NCBI RefSeq assembly: GCF_932294415.1
Contig: NC_065535.1
Coordinates: 9,136,782 to 9,200,781, forward strand
Reading direction: 5' to 3'
DNA from: Quercus robur
Lineage: Eukaryota > Streptophyta > Magnoliopsida > Fagales > Fagaceae
Length of the DNA: 64,000 nucleotides
Shown one piece after another: positions 43,682 to 55,300 of the stretch (the stretch's first letter is position 1; the number at the start of each line of letters is the position of its first letter). A program made the translations under genes and the position numbers. The notes below the pieces were generated by a model. It ran no database searches and was not told the origin of the DNA. It worked only from the letters and a program-made list of their open reading frames with translations.

Positions 43682-43929
43682 AACGGTGGCTAAATCTTCT
43701 AGTTTTCACTTTATTAGTTTATCCCAAAAAAAAAAAGTTTTCACTTAATTGAAAGAAGGAATCAAGTTTTCCCTTACATTTAAGGACTCCACCATGTAAG
43801 AGTCAAACGGTGGCTAAATGTTCTAGTTTTCACTTTGTTAGTTTATCAAAAAAAAAAAAAAAAAAAATTCACTTAATAGAAAGAAGGAATCAAGTTTTCC
43901 CTTACATTTAAGGACTCCACCATGTAATA
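43682..43929 (+). repeat. tandem duplication, two copies of about 124 bp
   Basis: Copies start at 43682 and 43806 with 'aacggtggctaaat'. They share 'gaaagaaggaatcaagtttt' and 'aaggactccaccatgtaa', and differ mainly in the length of an A tract (11 against 19 or so). It is a recent local duplication within the intron. Confidence 0.9.
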
Positions 43930-44331
43930 GTGTCTGGAATATTAGTAAATGAAGCACACATGATTACCTTGCTTGTGTTATCTTCCCTGCATATTTGCAT
44001 TTGCTTTATAATTGATTATTCTCTCCTCCCCTTTCTCTTGTGGATAAAATTTCCTCCGGATAGGAAAATTTTGTCCATTCTCACTAGGTGCCTGGCGCCC
44101 TGCATCCTGCGATCCATGGAGTTGCTGTTGTACCTTCTGTCTTAAGCAATTTTGAAATAACTTATACCCTATAGTGGAATAATTTGAAGGGCCTTTGAAT
44201 ATTTCACTATCTATGTTTGAAATGATTACAAATTGTTCGGCTTTTGGCTGCATTTGCTGGCAAGGTGGGTAAATTTGAAACCAAGTGAGGAAAGCTTCTT
44301 GTGGCCACTCGTTAGGTTTGGACTCAGTTCC

Positions 44332-44506
44332 TGTAACGACCCAAGGAAAAGCGCTAGCCACATCTGCGCTATACCTCAAAAGGATTAGTCACAATTGAGA
44401 CTCCTTGTAGTTGTTAATAAAGCCTAGATCTACCCAGTAAATACCCGATGTGGGACTCATCTCACACCCACACACATTACACAATCAATCAAATTGGGGT
44501 ATCACA
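44332..44506 (+). mobile_element. small solo LTR (TRIM type), 175 bp
   Basis: It starts TGTAACGACCC and ends GGGTATCACA. Perfect 5-bp target-site copies gttcc lie at 44327-44331 and 44507-44511. The ends resemble the Cassandra group of TRIMs, but no 5S-like promoter was recognised. It lies in the last intron of the LACTB2-like gene. Confidence 0.85.
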
Positions 44507-44813
44507 GTTCCCTTGCAATTTCCCTGGAATTTATAAAAGCTCTGTGTGTAATTTTATTGAATCAGTGAACCATACCTTGTCAAAATGAAAGAGAAAAAAA
44601 AAAATGAATGAGCTCTATGTCAAATAGCACCTCCTTTGCTGCATTATGGAGGAAGAAAAAAAAAAAACTAATTACAAAGACCCCAGAACACAAAACTTTA
44701 ATTCTATTTTAATATAATCATTGTAGATCCAGGTATACATTTTCTAAGAACAAATTTGTTTGTGATTGTTAATTTCTAGTAATGCTGATAGAGCCTGCTG
44801 AATTGTTGTGTAG

Positions 44814-45038
44814 GCATTTTCGATACAGAAGTTCCAGAAAACTTGTGGGCTGTATTTCCTTGCCCGATGGATTTGGGCATACCTTAGTAAGGGTCTCCAG
44901 TTAAATTATCAGAAGCTATGGACATCTAAATTATTTGTTGCTGGTGCAGCGGCTAGCTTTGCTGTTCTGTACTCAATAAGTTCAGTGCTAAATAAGAGCC
45001 ATAAGGGCAAAAAATCTGGAATTCGGTTTCAGATATAA
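44814..45038 (+). pseudogene. LACTB2-like terminal exon
   Basis: Seventy-four codons and a stop follow a TGTAG acceptor: AFSIQKFQKTCGLYFLARW, a middle stretch, then KLFVAGAAASFAVLYSI, a likely single membrane-associated hydrophobic segment, and a basic tail (NKSHKGKKSG). Arabidopsis-type proteins also end with a hydrophobic segment and basic tail. The exon is clean and about the expected length. Confidence 0.9.
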
Positions 45039-46192
45039 GCTAAGTATGTATCAGTAATTACTAATTAGTCTATTCATATTGTATTGTAGAGGAGGATTTT
45101 CCAGAAGTTCGTGGAACAGGGTCTTAATGTTTGGTTTATACTTGACATGATGCTGTGGTAAAGGTCATTGGTGTTTACAATTTTAGATCTCCTTCATTGT
45201 TTTGCTGTGTTGTGAAGCATATACGAAGAGTGAGTCCGTAGATGATATAAATAAGAATGTGAAAATTTATATGTAATTGGTTTGGTGGTAAATTTTAGAG
45301 CTCCTTAAAATGGACTGACGCCCCTGTCTCATAATTAAGGAGTGTTGCTCGTTGATAATAAGACTAGATAGTGAAAAGTCGGGAATAGAACTGAGCAGTC
45401 TCTCTTTCTCTCTTTAAGAAAAGAGGTAAAAATCAACACGAAAAATTGCTCTGTTTTTTTCTCTTCTAGACTCGAGTTTTATGTTAAACGGGTTCCAAGC
45501 TTGATCTTTAATTCTTGGAAGTTATCCAATTGTCTCTTTAACCTGCGTTTCTGCAACCAAACTCGTGATATTTATGATCTCTCTCCCCCCTACTTCTCTC
45601 GTGTATGTGAGCTTGTGAACTCCAAGGCCCATTATTTCCTCCATACCATAACGTTTTAGGCTTTCTACCATTCACACTATTCCTGGCACTTCCCATGTGC
45701 CCTTGCTTAACCTTGCTCGAATCAAGCCTTTTTTAGACCCTGTCCATTGTCTAGCTTCATAGCTTAAAAACACTTCTGAAGACTTCCTTTTGCATAAATG
45801 AAGAAAACTATTTCCGAGCTTTTGCTTATACTGTAAGCTAGAGAAAGAGATGAAGCAGTGTAAAATCACTGTGTTTGTAGAACAACTTTCCATACGTATT
45901 AAAAGAGTTAAGAGGAAGGAGTTTACATATCACAACCACCATATTCTTATGTTTGTCACTGGCGGTTTTCATAATGATACTAGGAATGTTCATCAACAAT
46001 CGTGCTAGGAAATTCCTATCCTCGGATGAGTTTTACTTCCCCTAACTGTCTGCATTTTATCCAAAGTCACCCAGGCCTTCATATTCTTACTTTCTTTGCA
46101 ATTCTTCTTTGTCTGCTCCTTCTTTGCACCCATTTCAATTATCAAATGGGAGTAGAGGTTTGAGAGATTGGGTTGCTCTCAATTAGCTATCA
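45039..46192. other. 3' flank of the LACTB2-like gene and spacer
   Basis: The first 200-300 bases are presumably the old 3' UTR. No repeat or other gene was recognised up to the glycosyltransferase pseudogene. Open frames here have no domain. Confidence 0.4.
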
Positions 46193-47178
46193 CATTCAAT
46201 GAGCGATAAGGAGTTAATGTAGCTAGCCTCAATGGAGCCAACTATTGAAAAATACCCTTACAATCGGACGCGAAAGGTGGCATTCATGTTCTTAACTAGA
46301 GGAAAATTGCCCTAGGGACCATTATAGGAAAAGCTCTTTAAGGGACATGCAGGGCTCTACTCAATTTACCTCCATACTTCACCAGACTTCACTGAAGAAC
46401 CACCAGAATCCTCAGTGTTCTACAAGTGCAGGATACCAAGCAAGGTTAGAAATTTATATTGCCCTATCCCAAATTAAAAACCTACCAAGACATGAACCAA
46501 GCTAAGTTTTTTCCTCCATTCATTTTAACTGAAACTGTATTTTGCAGCAAGTGGAATCGGGACAAGCCACAATGGTTGATGCAAAGAGGCGCCTATTAGC
46601 TAATGCCCTACTTGATTTCTCCAACGAGAGATTTGTGTTACTCTCTGAAACATGCATTCCTTTATTCAATTTTACAACAATTTACAACTACCTGATCAAC
46701 TCTAACCATAGTTTTGTTGGCTCAATTGAAGATTCAAGAAAGATGGGTTGCGGCCGTTACAATAAACGTATGTGGCCAACGATATCATTGTCAGATTGGC
46801 GTAAAGGCAACCGATGGTTTGAAGTTACCGGAAGCTAGCCGTAGAGATAGTGTCAGATGTCACGTAATACCCCATTTTTGAAAACCATTGCAAGCCTCCA
46901 TGTTATATGGATGAGCACTACTTGGCAACCCTTGTGACCAAAACTCAACCGAGCATGAATTCGACAGGAGCATTACTTGGGTTAATTGGTCCAGAGGTGG
47001 CTCGCATCCAACAAAGTTTGAGAGGAAGGATGTCTCTGAAGCGTTTTTGAATCGGGTGAGACATGGTTTTAGTTGTACTTATAATCGTATCACAACTACA
47101 GTTTGCTTTCTTTTCGCGAGAAAGTTTCAACCAAGAACCCTAGAGCCTTTGCTAAGAATAGCCCCAGTATTGCTTGGG
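46193..47178 (+). pseudogene. GT14 glycosyltransferase (core-2/I-branching, BC10-like) pseudogene
   Basis: Family members are Golgi type II membrane proteins that transfer sugars to cell-wall or arabinogalactan substrates. Exon 1 (about 46193-46444) reads SMEPTIEKYPYNRTRKVAFM, FLTRGKLP, KGHAGLYSIYLHTSPDFTEE and PPESSVFYKCRIPSK, with TGG-to-TAG type nonsense changes. A GTTAGA donor and TTTGCAG acceptor follow. Exon 2 (from 46548) reads ANALLDFSNERFVLLSE, CIPLFNFTTIYNYL, SDWRKGNRWFEV and, after frame changes, CYMDEHYLATL, TWVNWSRGGSHPTKFERKD and FARKFQPRTLEPLL. The N-terminal membrane anchor is not seen. Introns are kept, so it is a decayed duplicate rather than a retrocopy. Confidence 0.88.
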
Positions 47179-47325
47179 TTTAATCCATAGAAAAATTTGT
47201 ACCTTTTTAGCCTTTTAGTACTAGTATAGTAAGTTGTCTAGCCATAACATTTGGGTTTAATCCATGGAAGAATTTGTATTTTTTATCTTTTTAGTACTTG
47301 TAGTAAGTTGTCTGGCCAAAACATT
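47177..47325 (+). repeat. tandem duplication of about 74 bp after the GT14 pseudogene
   Basis: The words 'gggtttaatccat', 'agtaagttgtct' and 'ggccaaaacatt' recur in two adjoining copies (47177-47251 and 47252-47325) with scattered differences. It probably lies in the former 3' UTR. Confidence 0.75.
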
Positions 47326-48135
47326 AAAGAAAAAATGAAGATTATGGTTACCGCAAGGATATAAAATAATTTGGCTGTATCATGGCACTGAGAGCATGTA
47401 CAGGTGATGGAAAGGTTTCGTTGGTGTGCCTTGAAGAAAATCAATGGCCACAAGAATAAATCAGTTTGTTTCTGTTTTTGGAGAAACAAAAAAGGTATAC
47501 AACCAAATGAGAAAGAAAATAATTGGTTGTATCCTAGTAATGTCTTGAAAATCAGGGATTTGTCCCTTACCTTCGTTGAATTTATTTACTCTTTCCGGGG
47601 GAGTTCTTCCCTCTTCTCATAGAGGTGTGGGCCTTGATGTCGAACCAAATTTGAAAAAATCTTTCCATTCAAGGGTGAGAAAAATCCAAGAGACCATCCA
47701 ACAATTTACAAGTAAACAAAAGCCGAATAATCCAATGATTTATTTATTTATTTATTTATTTTATGGTCACGCAATAAAATTTCACAACATCTAGAATGAT
47801 AAGCTGAGGTGTTAGGTCATCATGAGTCAAAATAAAATGAAATAAAAATTATATGAGGATCATTTACAACGCAATATGACGTTCTTATAAACTAGCCAAA
47901 TCGAGCCATGAATTAAAAATTTCACAGTTAATTAATTTTTTATTTTTTGTGCTGAATTTCAGGCTTATTCATTTAGCTTTAGCTTTATTTCAAATGCAAG
48001 CTAAGCTCGATCTTATTACCAAATAAGATTATATGTTCACACTAGGTTAATTTTCTTGTCGAATAAGCTTGAGTTTGTTCACAAGTTACTTCATTAGCTT
48101 TTTTTTTTTTTTTTTTTTTTCTCATATATAGAAAA
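47326..48135. other. AT-rich spacer, nothing recognised
   Basis: It contains a short TTTA repeat (about 47740-47762) and a long T tract ending about 48120. Confidence 0.4.
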
Positions 48136-48139
48136 TCTA

Positions 48140-48754
48140 TTAACTATACAAAAAGCGGCTATGCCGCTATAGTGTGTCGACACTGTTCACTCAACGCATT
48201 TCACTGTTCATCTATAGGGATATTTTGGTGAGCCACTTTTTTTTTTTTTAATGTTTTGAACAGTAGCTACAATTTTTTTTTTTTTTTTCAACCTTCCGTT
48301 TGTACTTTTTTTTAATATATATATATATATATATTGTTATACTAATACAACAAATTTCACAATATTTTCACAATTATTAAAGTGTCAATTTCTTATAAGT
48401 CAAAATAAAATAATCAAATATGAAACTGTGACCAACCACAACTGAAAATAAATGTTTTGTGAAGATGTTGTAACACTTCCTTATATATATTATTATACTG
48501 ACACAACAAATTTTACAATATTTTCACAATTATTGAGGCGTCAATTTCTTATAAGTCAAAATAAAATAATAAAATATGAAACTATGACCAATCACAATTA
48601 AAAATAAATGTTTTGCAAAAATATTAACTATACAAAAAGCGGCTATGTCGCTATAGTATTTCAACATTGTTCATTCAACGTATTTCACTGTTCATCTACA
48701 GTGATATTTTGGTGAGCCACTTTTTTTTTTTAAACGTTTTGAACAGTAGCTATA

Positions 48755-48785
<31 letters not shown>

Positions 48786-49030
48786 TTTCTAGCCTTCTGT
48801 TTGTATTTTTTTTTCTTTTATATATATTGTTATATTGATACAACAAATTTCACAATTATTAAAGTGTCAATTTCTTATAAATCAAAATAAAATAATAAAA
48901 TATGAAACTGTGACCAACCACAACTGAAAATAAATGTTTTGTGGTATATAAAGAGGTGTCAATTTTTTAAAGGTCAAAATAAAATAATAAAATAAGAGAA
49001 TGAGAACAATCACATCTAAAAATAAATGTA
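48140..49030 (+). repeat. interleaved direct repeats
   Basis: A 'tataca'-led block (aaaagcggctatg...ttcactgttcatcta...gatattttggtgagccac) occurs at about 48146 and 48632. A second block ('caacaaatttcacaa', 'gtgtcaatttcttataa', 'tcaaaataaaataat', 'gaccaaccacaactg') occurs at about 48335, 48490 and 48830, with a worn fourth copy near 48950. The pattern suggests tandem duplication of a composite unit of about 480 bp. Confidence 0.8.
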
Positions 49031-49124
49031 TTATGAAAATGTTATAACATCTTCTTCTTGTCACAATATTTTCACAATCGCGAGATCTTAGTTTCTCATA
49101 GATTAAAATAAAATAAAATAAAAT

Positions 49125-49287
49125 AAATGCTATGTTCACAACATTTTCACAATAATTTTGTAACAAATTTTATGTGGCAAGGTATTTTTGAAGGATAAAA
49201 AAGTGATATCAGTAGTGGGTTCAATTTAAAACCAATAACAACTTGTCATTTATAATTTTTTCTAAAAATGTTATGGATGTAGCATTT
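49125..49287. mobile_element. MITE with long inverted repeats (family A)
   Basis: The left arm aaatgctatgttcacaacat is mirrored by the right arm gttatggatgtagcattt. The inner core caataacaac/catttataattt matches the copy at 2797-2977. It is 163 bp and non-coding. Confidence 0.65.
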
Positions 49288-50880
49288 CTCTCAAATAAAA
49301 TAAAAATATATCTATTTGGATCCTAAAAATAAAAGTATTGTGAAATTTTTTTAATATTTTGTTATATTCTTAGACTTCTTTTTTAGTATATATAGTCAAA
49401 TTGGATGAACCAAAATTCACTGCACGTTTCACGCACAATTTTCTTGTATTGTCTTTTTGCTTCTTTTTTTTTTTTTAATGCATAATTTTAAAGCCAGTAA
49501 TAATTTTTTACCTAAGATTCATTGCGAAAATGTTGTGGACGTTAAAATTATATAATAAAATATTAAATTGGGACATACCACAACTGGAAATAAAAAATAT
49601 TACAAAAATGTTGTGACATTTTGTTATATTCCTAAACTTCTTTTTTGTGTGACATTTTGTTATGTTCCTAAACTTCTTTTTTTGTTTAGTCAAATTTTGT
49701 AAGCCAAAACTCATTTTTGTAGGCACAATTTTCTTCAATTGGCTTTTTATTTTATTTTTAAATACACAGTTAAAAGTGATTAGCCCAATTTAAAACTAGT
49801 ACCAATTTACCACCTAAGATTTTTTATGAAAATATTATAGACGTAACATTACTCTAAAATAAAATAATAAAATATTAGACTAGGACCCACCATAACCAAA
49901 AATAAAGATATTGTAAAAATATCGTGACTTGTTGTTGTGTTTCTAGACTTCTTTTTTTGGTTTATTCAATTTGTTAAACTAAAATTCATTGTTTAATGCA
50001 TAATTTTTTTAGGTTTTTTTTTTTTTTTTTTTTTTACACATTGTTTCAAGTTTTTTTCTTTTAAATAAAAATAAAAACACACACACACATATTGTTTTAC
50101 ACACACACAAATTGACGAAGTAACACTTTCCTCCTTTATGTTCGGGTAGTTGCATTCCCCCCTAAAGTAAAGTTGAATAATTTCATCATTTATATTTTGT
50201 AAATGAGCATATACCCCTATTGTTTCTCTCTCAGTTAAACCCTAACAAAATCTTATAATTCCTAAAATATTCCATTATGCCATGTCTAATATACTCATAC
50301 TAAATTTTAATGTCCCAAAAAATTTCTTTGTGTATTTTGAATTTTATGTAGTAGACTGGTAGTCATGCTTGGAAAGTTAGAATGATGATATATGGTGTTT
50401 TATTTGTTACCTAGAGAACACTAATTTATTAGGTTTAAATCTTCTACACTTATAATTTTATCTAATAAAAACTTTGATGACATATGTCTTTTGTTATTTT
50501 ATTCTTATTTTAATTTCTTTTCCTACTTAAAAGGGTATTCATTAAAAATAAGTAACCTAAACACCGTAGTTAGACTCATAAAATAAGATAATAAAGAATG
50601 AAATATGAATAACAAAATTTTCATTGTAGATGATTGCAAATATTCAATTTAATGAAGATTTTCAAAAAAATTGTAGCATATATTATCATTCATTGCGAAA
50701 ATTTAAATATTGTAGAAAGATAATGATATTCATTATCATTCTTTGTAGCATTTTTTGGTGAGTATATATTACATTTAGTAAATAACTTCTAAGAAATTGT
50801 CATAGTACATAGATATTCAAATAGCTATTTTAAATTTAAGTACATGACTTCATACTTCTTTAACAACAAAAAATCTATAT
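49288..50880. other. AT-rich repeat-rich sequence, no gene
   Basis: It has several further words of the MITE-like repeats (for example 'gcgaaaatgttgtggacg' near 49525 and 'gaaaatattatagacgtaac' near 49827), a T24 tract near 50015 and CA repeats near 50078. Nothing coding was seen. Confidence 0.5.
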
Positions 50881-50933
50881 TAATTCTCTCACTAAAGGGC
50901 CAGCATGTGCCTTGCACGTGTAACCCACACTAG

Positions 50934-51607
50934 TAGTGACTAAAATTTGTTACCCTTTTACAAATTTATGGAATTTTACTATGAATAGACTTATAGACTG
51001 ATTATATTATAATAAAGTAGAAATAATAATTTGATATTATATGAAACTATTTACAGACTAATATAATTCAATCTCAAGTTTATCCAAGTATATTTTTAGA
51101 TAAATCTACGTATAGAAATATAATATTATATATAATTAAATTGTGCTTCATGTTCATAAACTTGTTCACAAACAAATAATAATGTTTGAACTTGGCTTGT
51201 TTAATAGTCGAGCCTAAACTTTGGCTTTAACTTGACTTGTTTACTAAACAAATGAATATATTTAAACTTTTCTCAAGCCAAGCTTGAGTTGTTCATAAAC
51301 AACTTAATTCATTTACAGCTTTAGCTACAGACTTTCTCAACTACAATAAAGGAAAACATTTTTCCCCTCTTTTTTAACAAAGAAAAAAAAAATACAATTT
51401 GTTAAAATCATTTTAAGTCTAAAACCTCCTTATTAAAAAACATTGTGTTGTGTTTGTTTCAGTGGTGAGCGATGACACTGTGTTCCAAGTGATAAAAAGC
51501 ATTATAATAGTTTGAAAAATAAAAAATGTTGGACAGTCTCTCGAGCATTAATAATTAATAATGACCTTGGATGAGGGCATTAACTGGGCCATTCATAAAT
51601 GGGGTAA
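50934..51607. other. AT-rich spacer, nothing recognised
   Basis: AT-rich sequence with near-repeats of 'cttgtttactaaacaa' type words around 51160-51300. No gene. Confidence 0.4.
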
Positions 51608-51806
51608 GAGAAATTATATAGTCTTCTAATGGACCACGTTACTTGTCCACCATTTCACTAAAAAACTCTCACTTGTTTAAAATTGTTGAGTAAGTAATTA
51701 GTTTTTGTGTAAAAAAAAAAAAAAATTAACTTAACAATTTTAAACAAATTGGAATCTTTTAGTGGAGTGGTGGACCACCTCACTTGTCTGGACCTTATAA
51801 TTTCTC
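51608..51806. mobile_element. foldback MITE with arms of about 85 bp
   Basis: The left arm (gagaaattata...cttgtccaccatttcactaaa...cttgtttaaaattgtt) is the near reverse complement of the right arm (aacaattttaaacaaattgg...ttagtggagtggtggac...tataatttctc), with an A15 spacer between. It would form a long hairpin RNA if transcribed. No coding capacity. Confidence 0.75.
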
Positions 51807-52334
51807 ACAAGGTAGGGCTATTTGGCAGAGGAATCAATTTCCACATTTACATATTATTGGGTGCACCAGGGCATGAACTAGGGCTCCCTGATAGTCAATG
51901 AAGAAGAGCACAACCTAATAAAGACCATAGTAGCCAATTAAGGTAACTAAAACTAACAATCCCCATCAGCAGTAGAATAAGAATGTCACCCTAACTCCCC
52001 CATCCCATGGGAGTATTATCCACACGCTTTGGAATATCAAGTGGATGACACGGTTAAGGGTGAGATTACAGATTTTGGTTTGATATCTTTTGAAAGGTTA
52101 CTTTCGTGTTATGTACGCGACTTGGTGGTGGGGAGGAATAGAGGGTCCGATGTGAATTATATCGTGTGTTGTGGGTTTATTGTGAAGGGTGTGCACTGCG
52201 CCATTAACCCACCATGTTAGGAATGCGAAGTATTGTATGACTTTGCTTTTGGGTTGTGGCTCGTGGCCTGTGGGTTTTTGTTTTTTTTAATTTTTTTTAT
52301 AATTGTAAATTATATCTCTAAATTTTAAAAGTGT
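51807..52334 (+). other. spacer with an unassigned open frame
   Basis: A 63-codon open frame at 52029-52220 (VDDTVKGEITDFGLISFERL, then CYVRDLVVGRNRGSDV) looks codon-like but I do not recognise the family. It lies just upstream of a Tat LTR, so it may be a gene scrap or repeat. Confidence 0.3.
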
Positions 52335-55300
52335 TTGGATTTTGATGGGATAGCGAAAAATTAGTTTACCTCCAATTCGTCCAAAAGTATCGTCCAGGAC
52401 CCAGAGAGCAAACACGATCAGGAATCACCCAAGGATGAGAAAGATGTTCATGGATGAGAATATCGCTCATGAACAATGAAATCTCCCATGGATGAGCAAA
52501 TAGGATCAGGAATCATCCAAGGATGAGAAAGATGTTCATGGATGAGAATATCGCTCATGAACAATGAAATCTCCCATGGACGATAACAAGGTCGTCCATG
52601 GACGATGATCAGACGTCGAAGAACAACCAAATCTTCCATACAATGGATGGATGAACATGCAACACTTAGGAAATTTTCGAAACCTTGGAACGGTTACCAA
52701 ACCCATGATTATTGCCATAAATTCCTCGAATACTTAACTTCTGTTAGCGGTTGCAACTTCTGTAGCTGTTGAGGAAGTTATGTCCGGACTCATTGGCTTT
52801 CACAAATCTTGGGGAAGTTTCTAGGTTAATAACTGTCCCAAGGTTCTTTATATAAAGGACCGGTCTGAATCAAACAAAGGTAAGTACATTCTGACATTTT
52901 ACTCCTAAAAAGTTGGAACTCCATTCTTGTGAGAAACTAACTTAGCCATCGGAGGGTGTTTGGCCGGTCTTCTTCGGTCCCTTTTTGATTTCGTGTTCAT
53001 CTTTGTAGGCCTTCCACAGCCACTAGTAGCCCACCGAAGTCGAAGCATTCAGTCTACTGATTCTGTGCAACATTAGTTGGCGCCATTTGTGGGAAAGACA
53101 GTTTGATTGCTTTGCAATTTGTCTTTTTACAACAAAAGGTTGAATGGTTCGAACCAGGTCAAGGGCTACCAACCGAGGCCATCAAGAGAGTGGGGATGCT
53201 TCAAGAAATCCCCAACGCGATCGTCAATCAGCCCTAGTGATGCCACAATCCTCTGTTCAACACATGCAGTTTATGGTAGCCGCTATGGCGGAGTTAACCT
53301 GACAGAATCAAGAATTGACCAATGAGATTAATTTGAAGAAGCAATGCTATGAGGGGTACGCTAAAGTTCAAGCCCAAAATCAGGAAGATAGGAAAAACGT
53401 TGAACTAGGAAGCCAATCAAGGGGTATCACGTCTAGAAGGGTGCCGCAATTGGAGAGGGAAATGGATCAGATGAGAAAGGTTATGGTGGAGATGAGAGAG
53501 AATATGAAAAGGGCAAATCCAGTGGAGGATCTAGTCCATCGAACAGATTCCTCTTTCACGACTTCCATCAACGGTTACCCCTTACCCCCAAAGTTCAAGA
53601 TGCCTTCATTGGATTCATACGATGGAGCACGTGACCCATTTGATCACATAGAAACTTTCAAGACTACCATGCACCTTCAAGGAGTCCCAGATGAGATTAT
53701 GTGTAGAGCCTTCCCTACTACTCTCAAAGGACCAGTGCGAGTGTGGTTCAGTAAAATACCCCCGAACACAGTGAGTTCTTTTGAAGAATTAAGTAAGTTG
53801 TTTGTCAATAATTTTATCGGAGGGCAAAGGCACAAACACTCTTCATCCAGTCTGTTAACCATAGAACAAGGAGAGAATGAAAGCCTGCGCTCCTTCATCA
53901 CTTGTTTTAACAGGGAAGCCTTAACCGTTGACGAGGTGGATGACAAGCTACTCTTGGCGGCCTTCCATAATGGGGTTAATTCTAATTTATTTATTTTTAA
54001 GCTATATGAGAAGGAGCCTCAATCCATGGCTAAAATTGTTCATTCGGCCCAAAACTTTATGAATGTAGAAGATGCGATCATAGCCAAGAAGAGGAAAAGA
54101 GCTGAAAAGATGGAAGCACACCCCGCACGCCACTCGGAACAAGGCCCTCATCCAAAGAAGGGATGAATGGAAGATAAGAAGGAACGAGATAATAGGAAGA
54201 CAGGTTCCTCCTCAAGAAGAAGTTAGAACTACACACCCTTAAACGCTCCACTTGATCAAGTGCTCATGCAAATCAATGATGACCCTTCTTTAAAGTGGCC
54301 GGAGAAGATGAAAGGAGATCCCAATAAGTGCAATAAGAATAAATATTGTCGCTTCCATAGGGATCATGGGCATGACGCGGACGAGTGTTATGATTTGAAG
54401 CAGCAAATCGAGAATCTCATTAGACAAGGAAAGTTAAGGCACTTCGTTGGAAGGGATCATAAAGATGAGAAGTTGAAGGAAAAGATGGAAGAATCATCCC
54501 AGCCCCCACTAGGAGAGATAAGGTTTATCATAGGAGGGACTTCAACGAGGCAGTCTTCCAAGTCAAAGAAGAAGTATCTCAAAGTGGTGCAAAACGTCCA
54601 ACTCTCTAGACAATCCCCAAGGACGAGAGCAATTGACAAGATAGCTATTTCATTCATCGACAAAGAGGCGGAAAGGATCCATCACTCGCATGACAATGCA
54701 ATTGTCTTTACTCTGCTCATCGTAGATTATACAACCAGAAGAGTGTTGTTGGATAATGGAAGTTCAGCAAATATATTGTACTACCCTGCCTTCCAACAGA
54801 GGAGACTTGGGCGGGATCAACTTCGTCCAGTGTGTTCACCATTAATAGGGTTTGGAGGAATGAAGGTGCAACCTATAGGCACTATTACATTACCTGTAGT
54901 GGTGGGATCATACCCACAGCAGGTAACTAAGGAAGTCAATTTCCTCGTGGTGGATTGTTCGTCCTCATACAATGCTATTATTGGAAGACCAACTTTGAAC
55001 AGTTGGAAGGTGATAACATCTACCTACCATCTATTAGTCAAATTCCCTACAGAGTATGGGATAGGACAAGCACAAGGGGATCAATTGGCAGCTAGAGAAT
55101 GTTATTTAGCCATGATGGCTTTGGATGAGTAGGTGCAGACAATGAGTATTAAGGAGAGAAGGGTTGTTGCAGAGCCCACTGAAGTATTGGAAAATGTTCT
55201 TTTGCAAGAAGATGATCCTGAAAAATTCACCAGAATTGGAACAAGTATGAAGGAGAAGGCAAGAAAAGACCTCATCCAGCTCCTGAGGAAGAGTATCGAT

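Larger units (their letters stand above)
5305..45038 (+). pseudogene. plant LACTB2-like metallo-beta-lactamase gene, broken up by transposons
   Basis: Nine separated exons, all on + and in the correct order, encode pieces of the plant metallo-beta-lactamase family protein related to animal LACTB2 (Arabidopsis At4g33540 type; assignment from remembered sequence). Most introns keep GT-AG ends and splice phases match across junctions. Introns are retained, so this is not a retrocopy. Against function: the exons encoding much of the N-terminal half are missing between 5392 and 5642. There is a 2-base loss in the second exon, a poly-G run in place of part of the metal-binding HHHHDH motif, and a TG instead of an AG acceptor before the fourth exon. 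The exon for the segment between IGK and GHTDGH was not found, and one base is gained in the seventh exon. The last two exons are clean. It is most likely a dead duplicate, though some lesions could be sequencing errors. The introns hold most of the window's transposons. Confidence 0.8.
48136..50933 (+). mobile_element. candidate non-autonomous Helitron
   Basis: The left end TCTATTAACTATACAAAAA follows an A. The right end has a small hairpin (GTGCcttGCAC) followed about 12 bases later by CTAG and a T. These fit the Helitron rules: 5' TC, 3' hairpin plus CTRR, insertion between A and T, no target-site duplication. The interior is AT-rich and built of repeats (see 48140-49030), and carries no Rep/helicase. 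The ends were found by eye only, and a second copy of the 5'-like sequence lies inside at about 48628, so the call is tentative. Confidence 0.35.
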
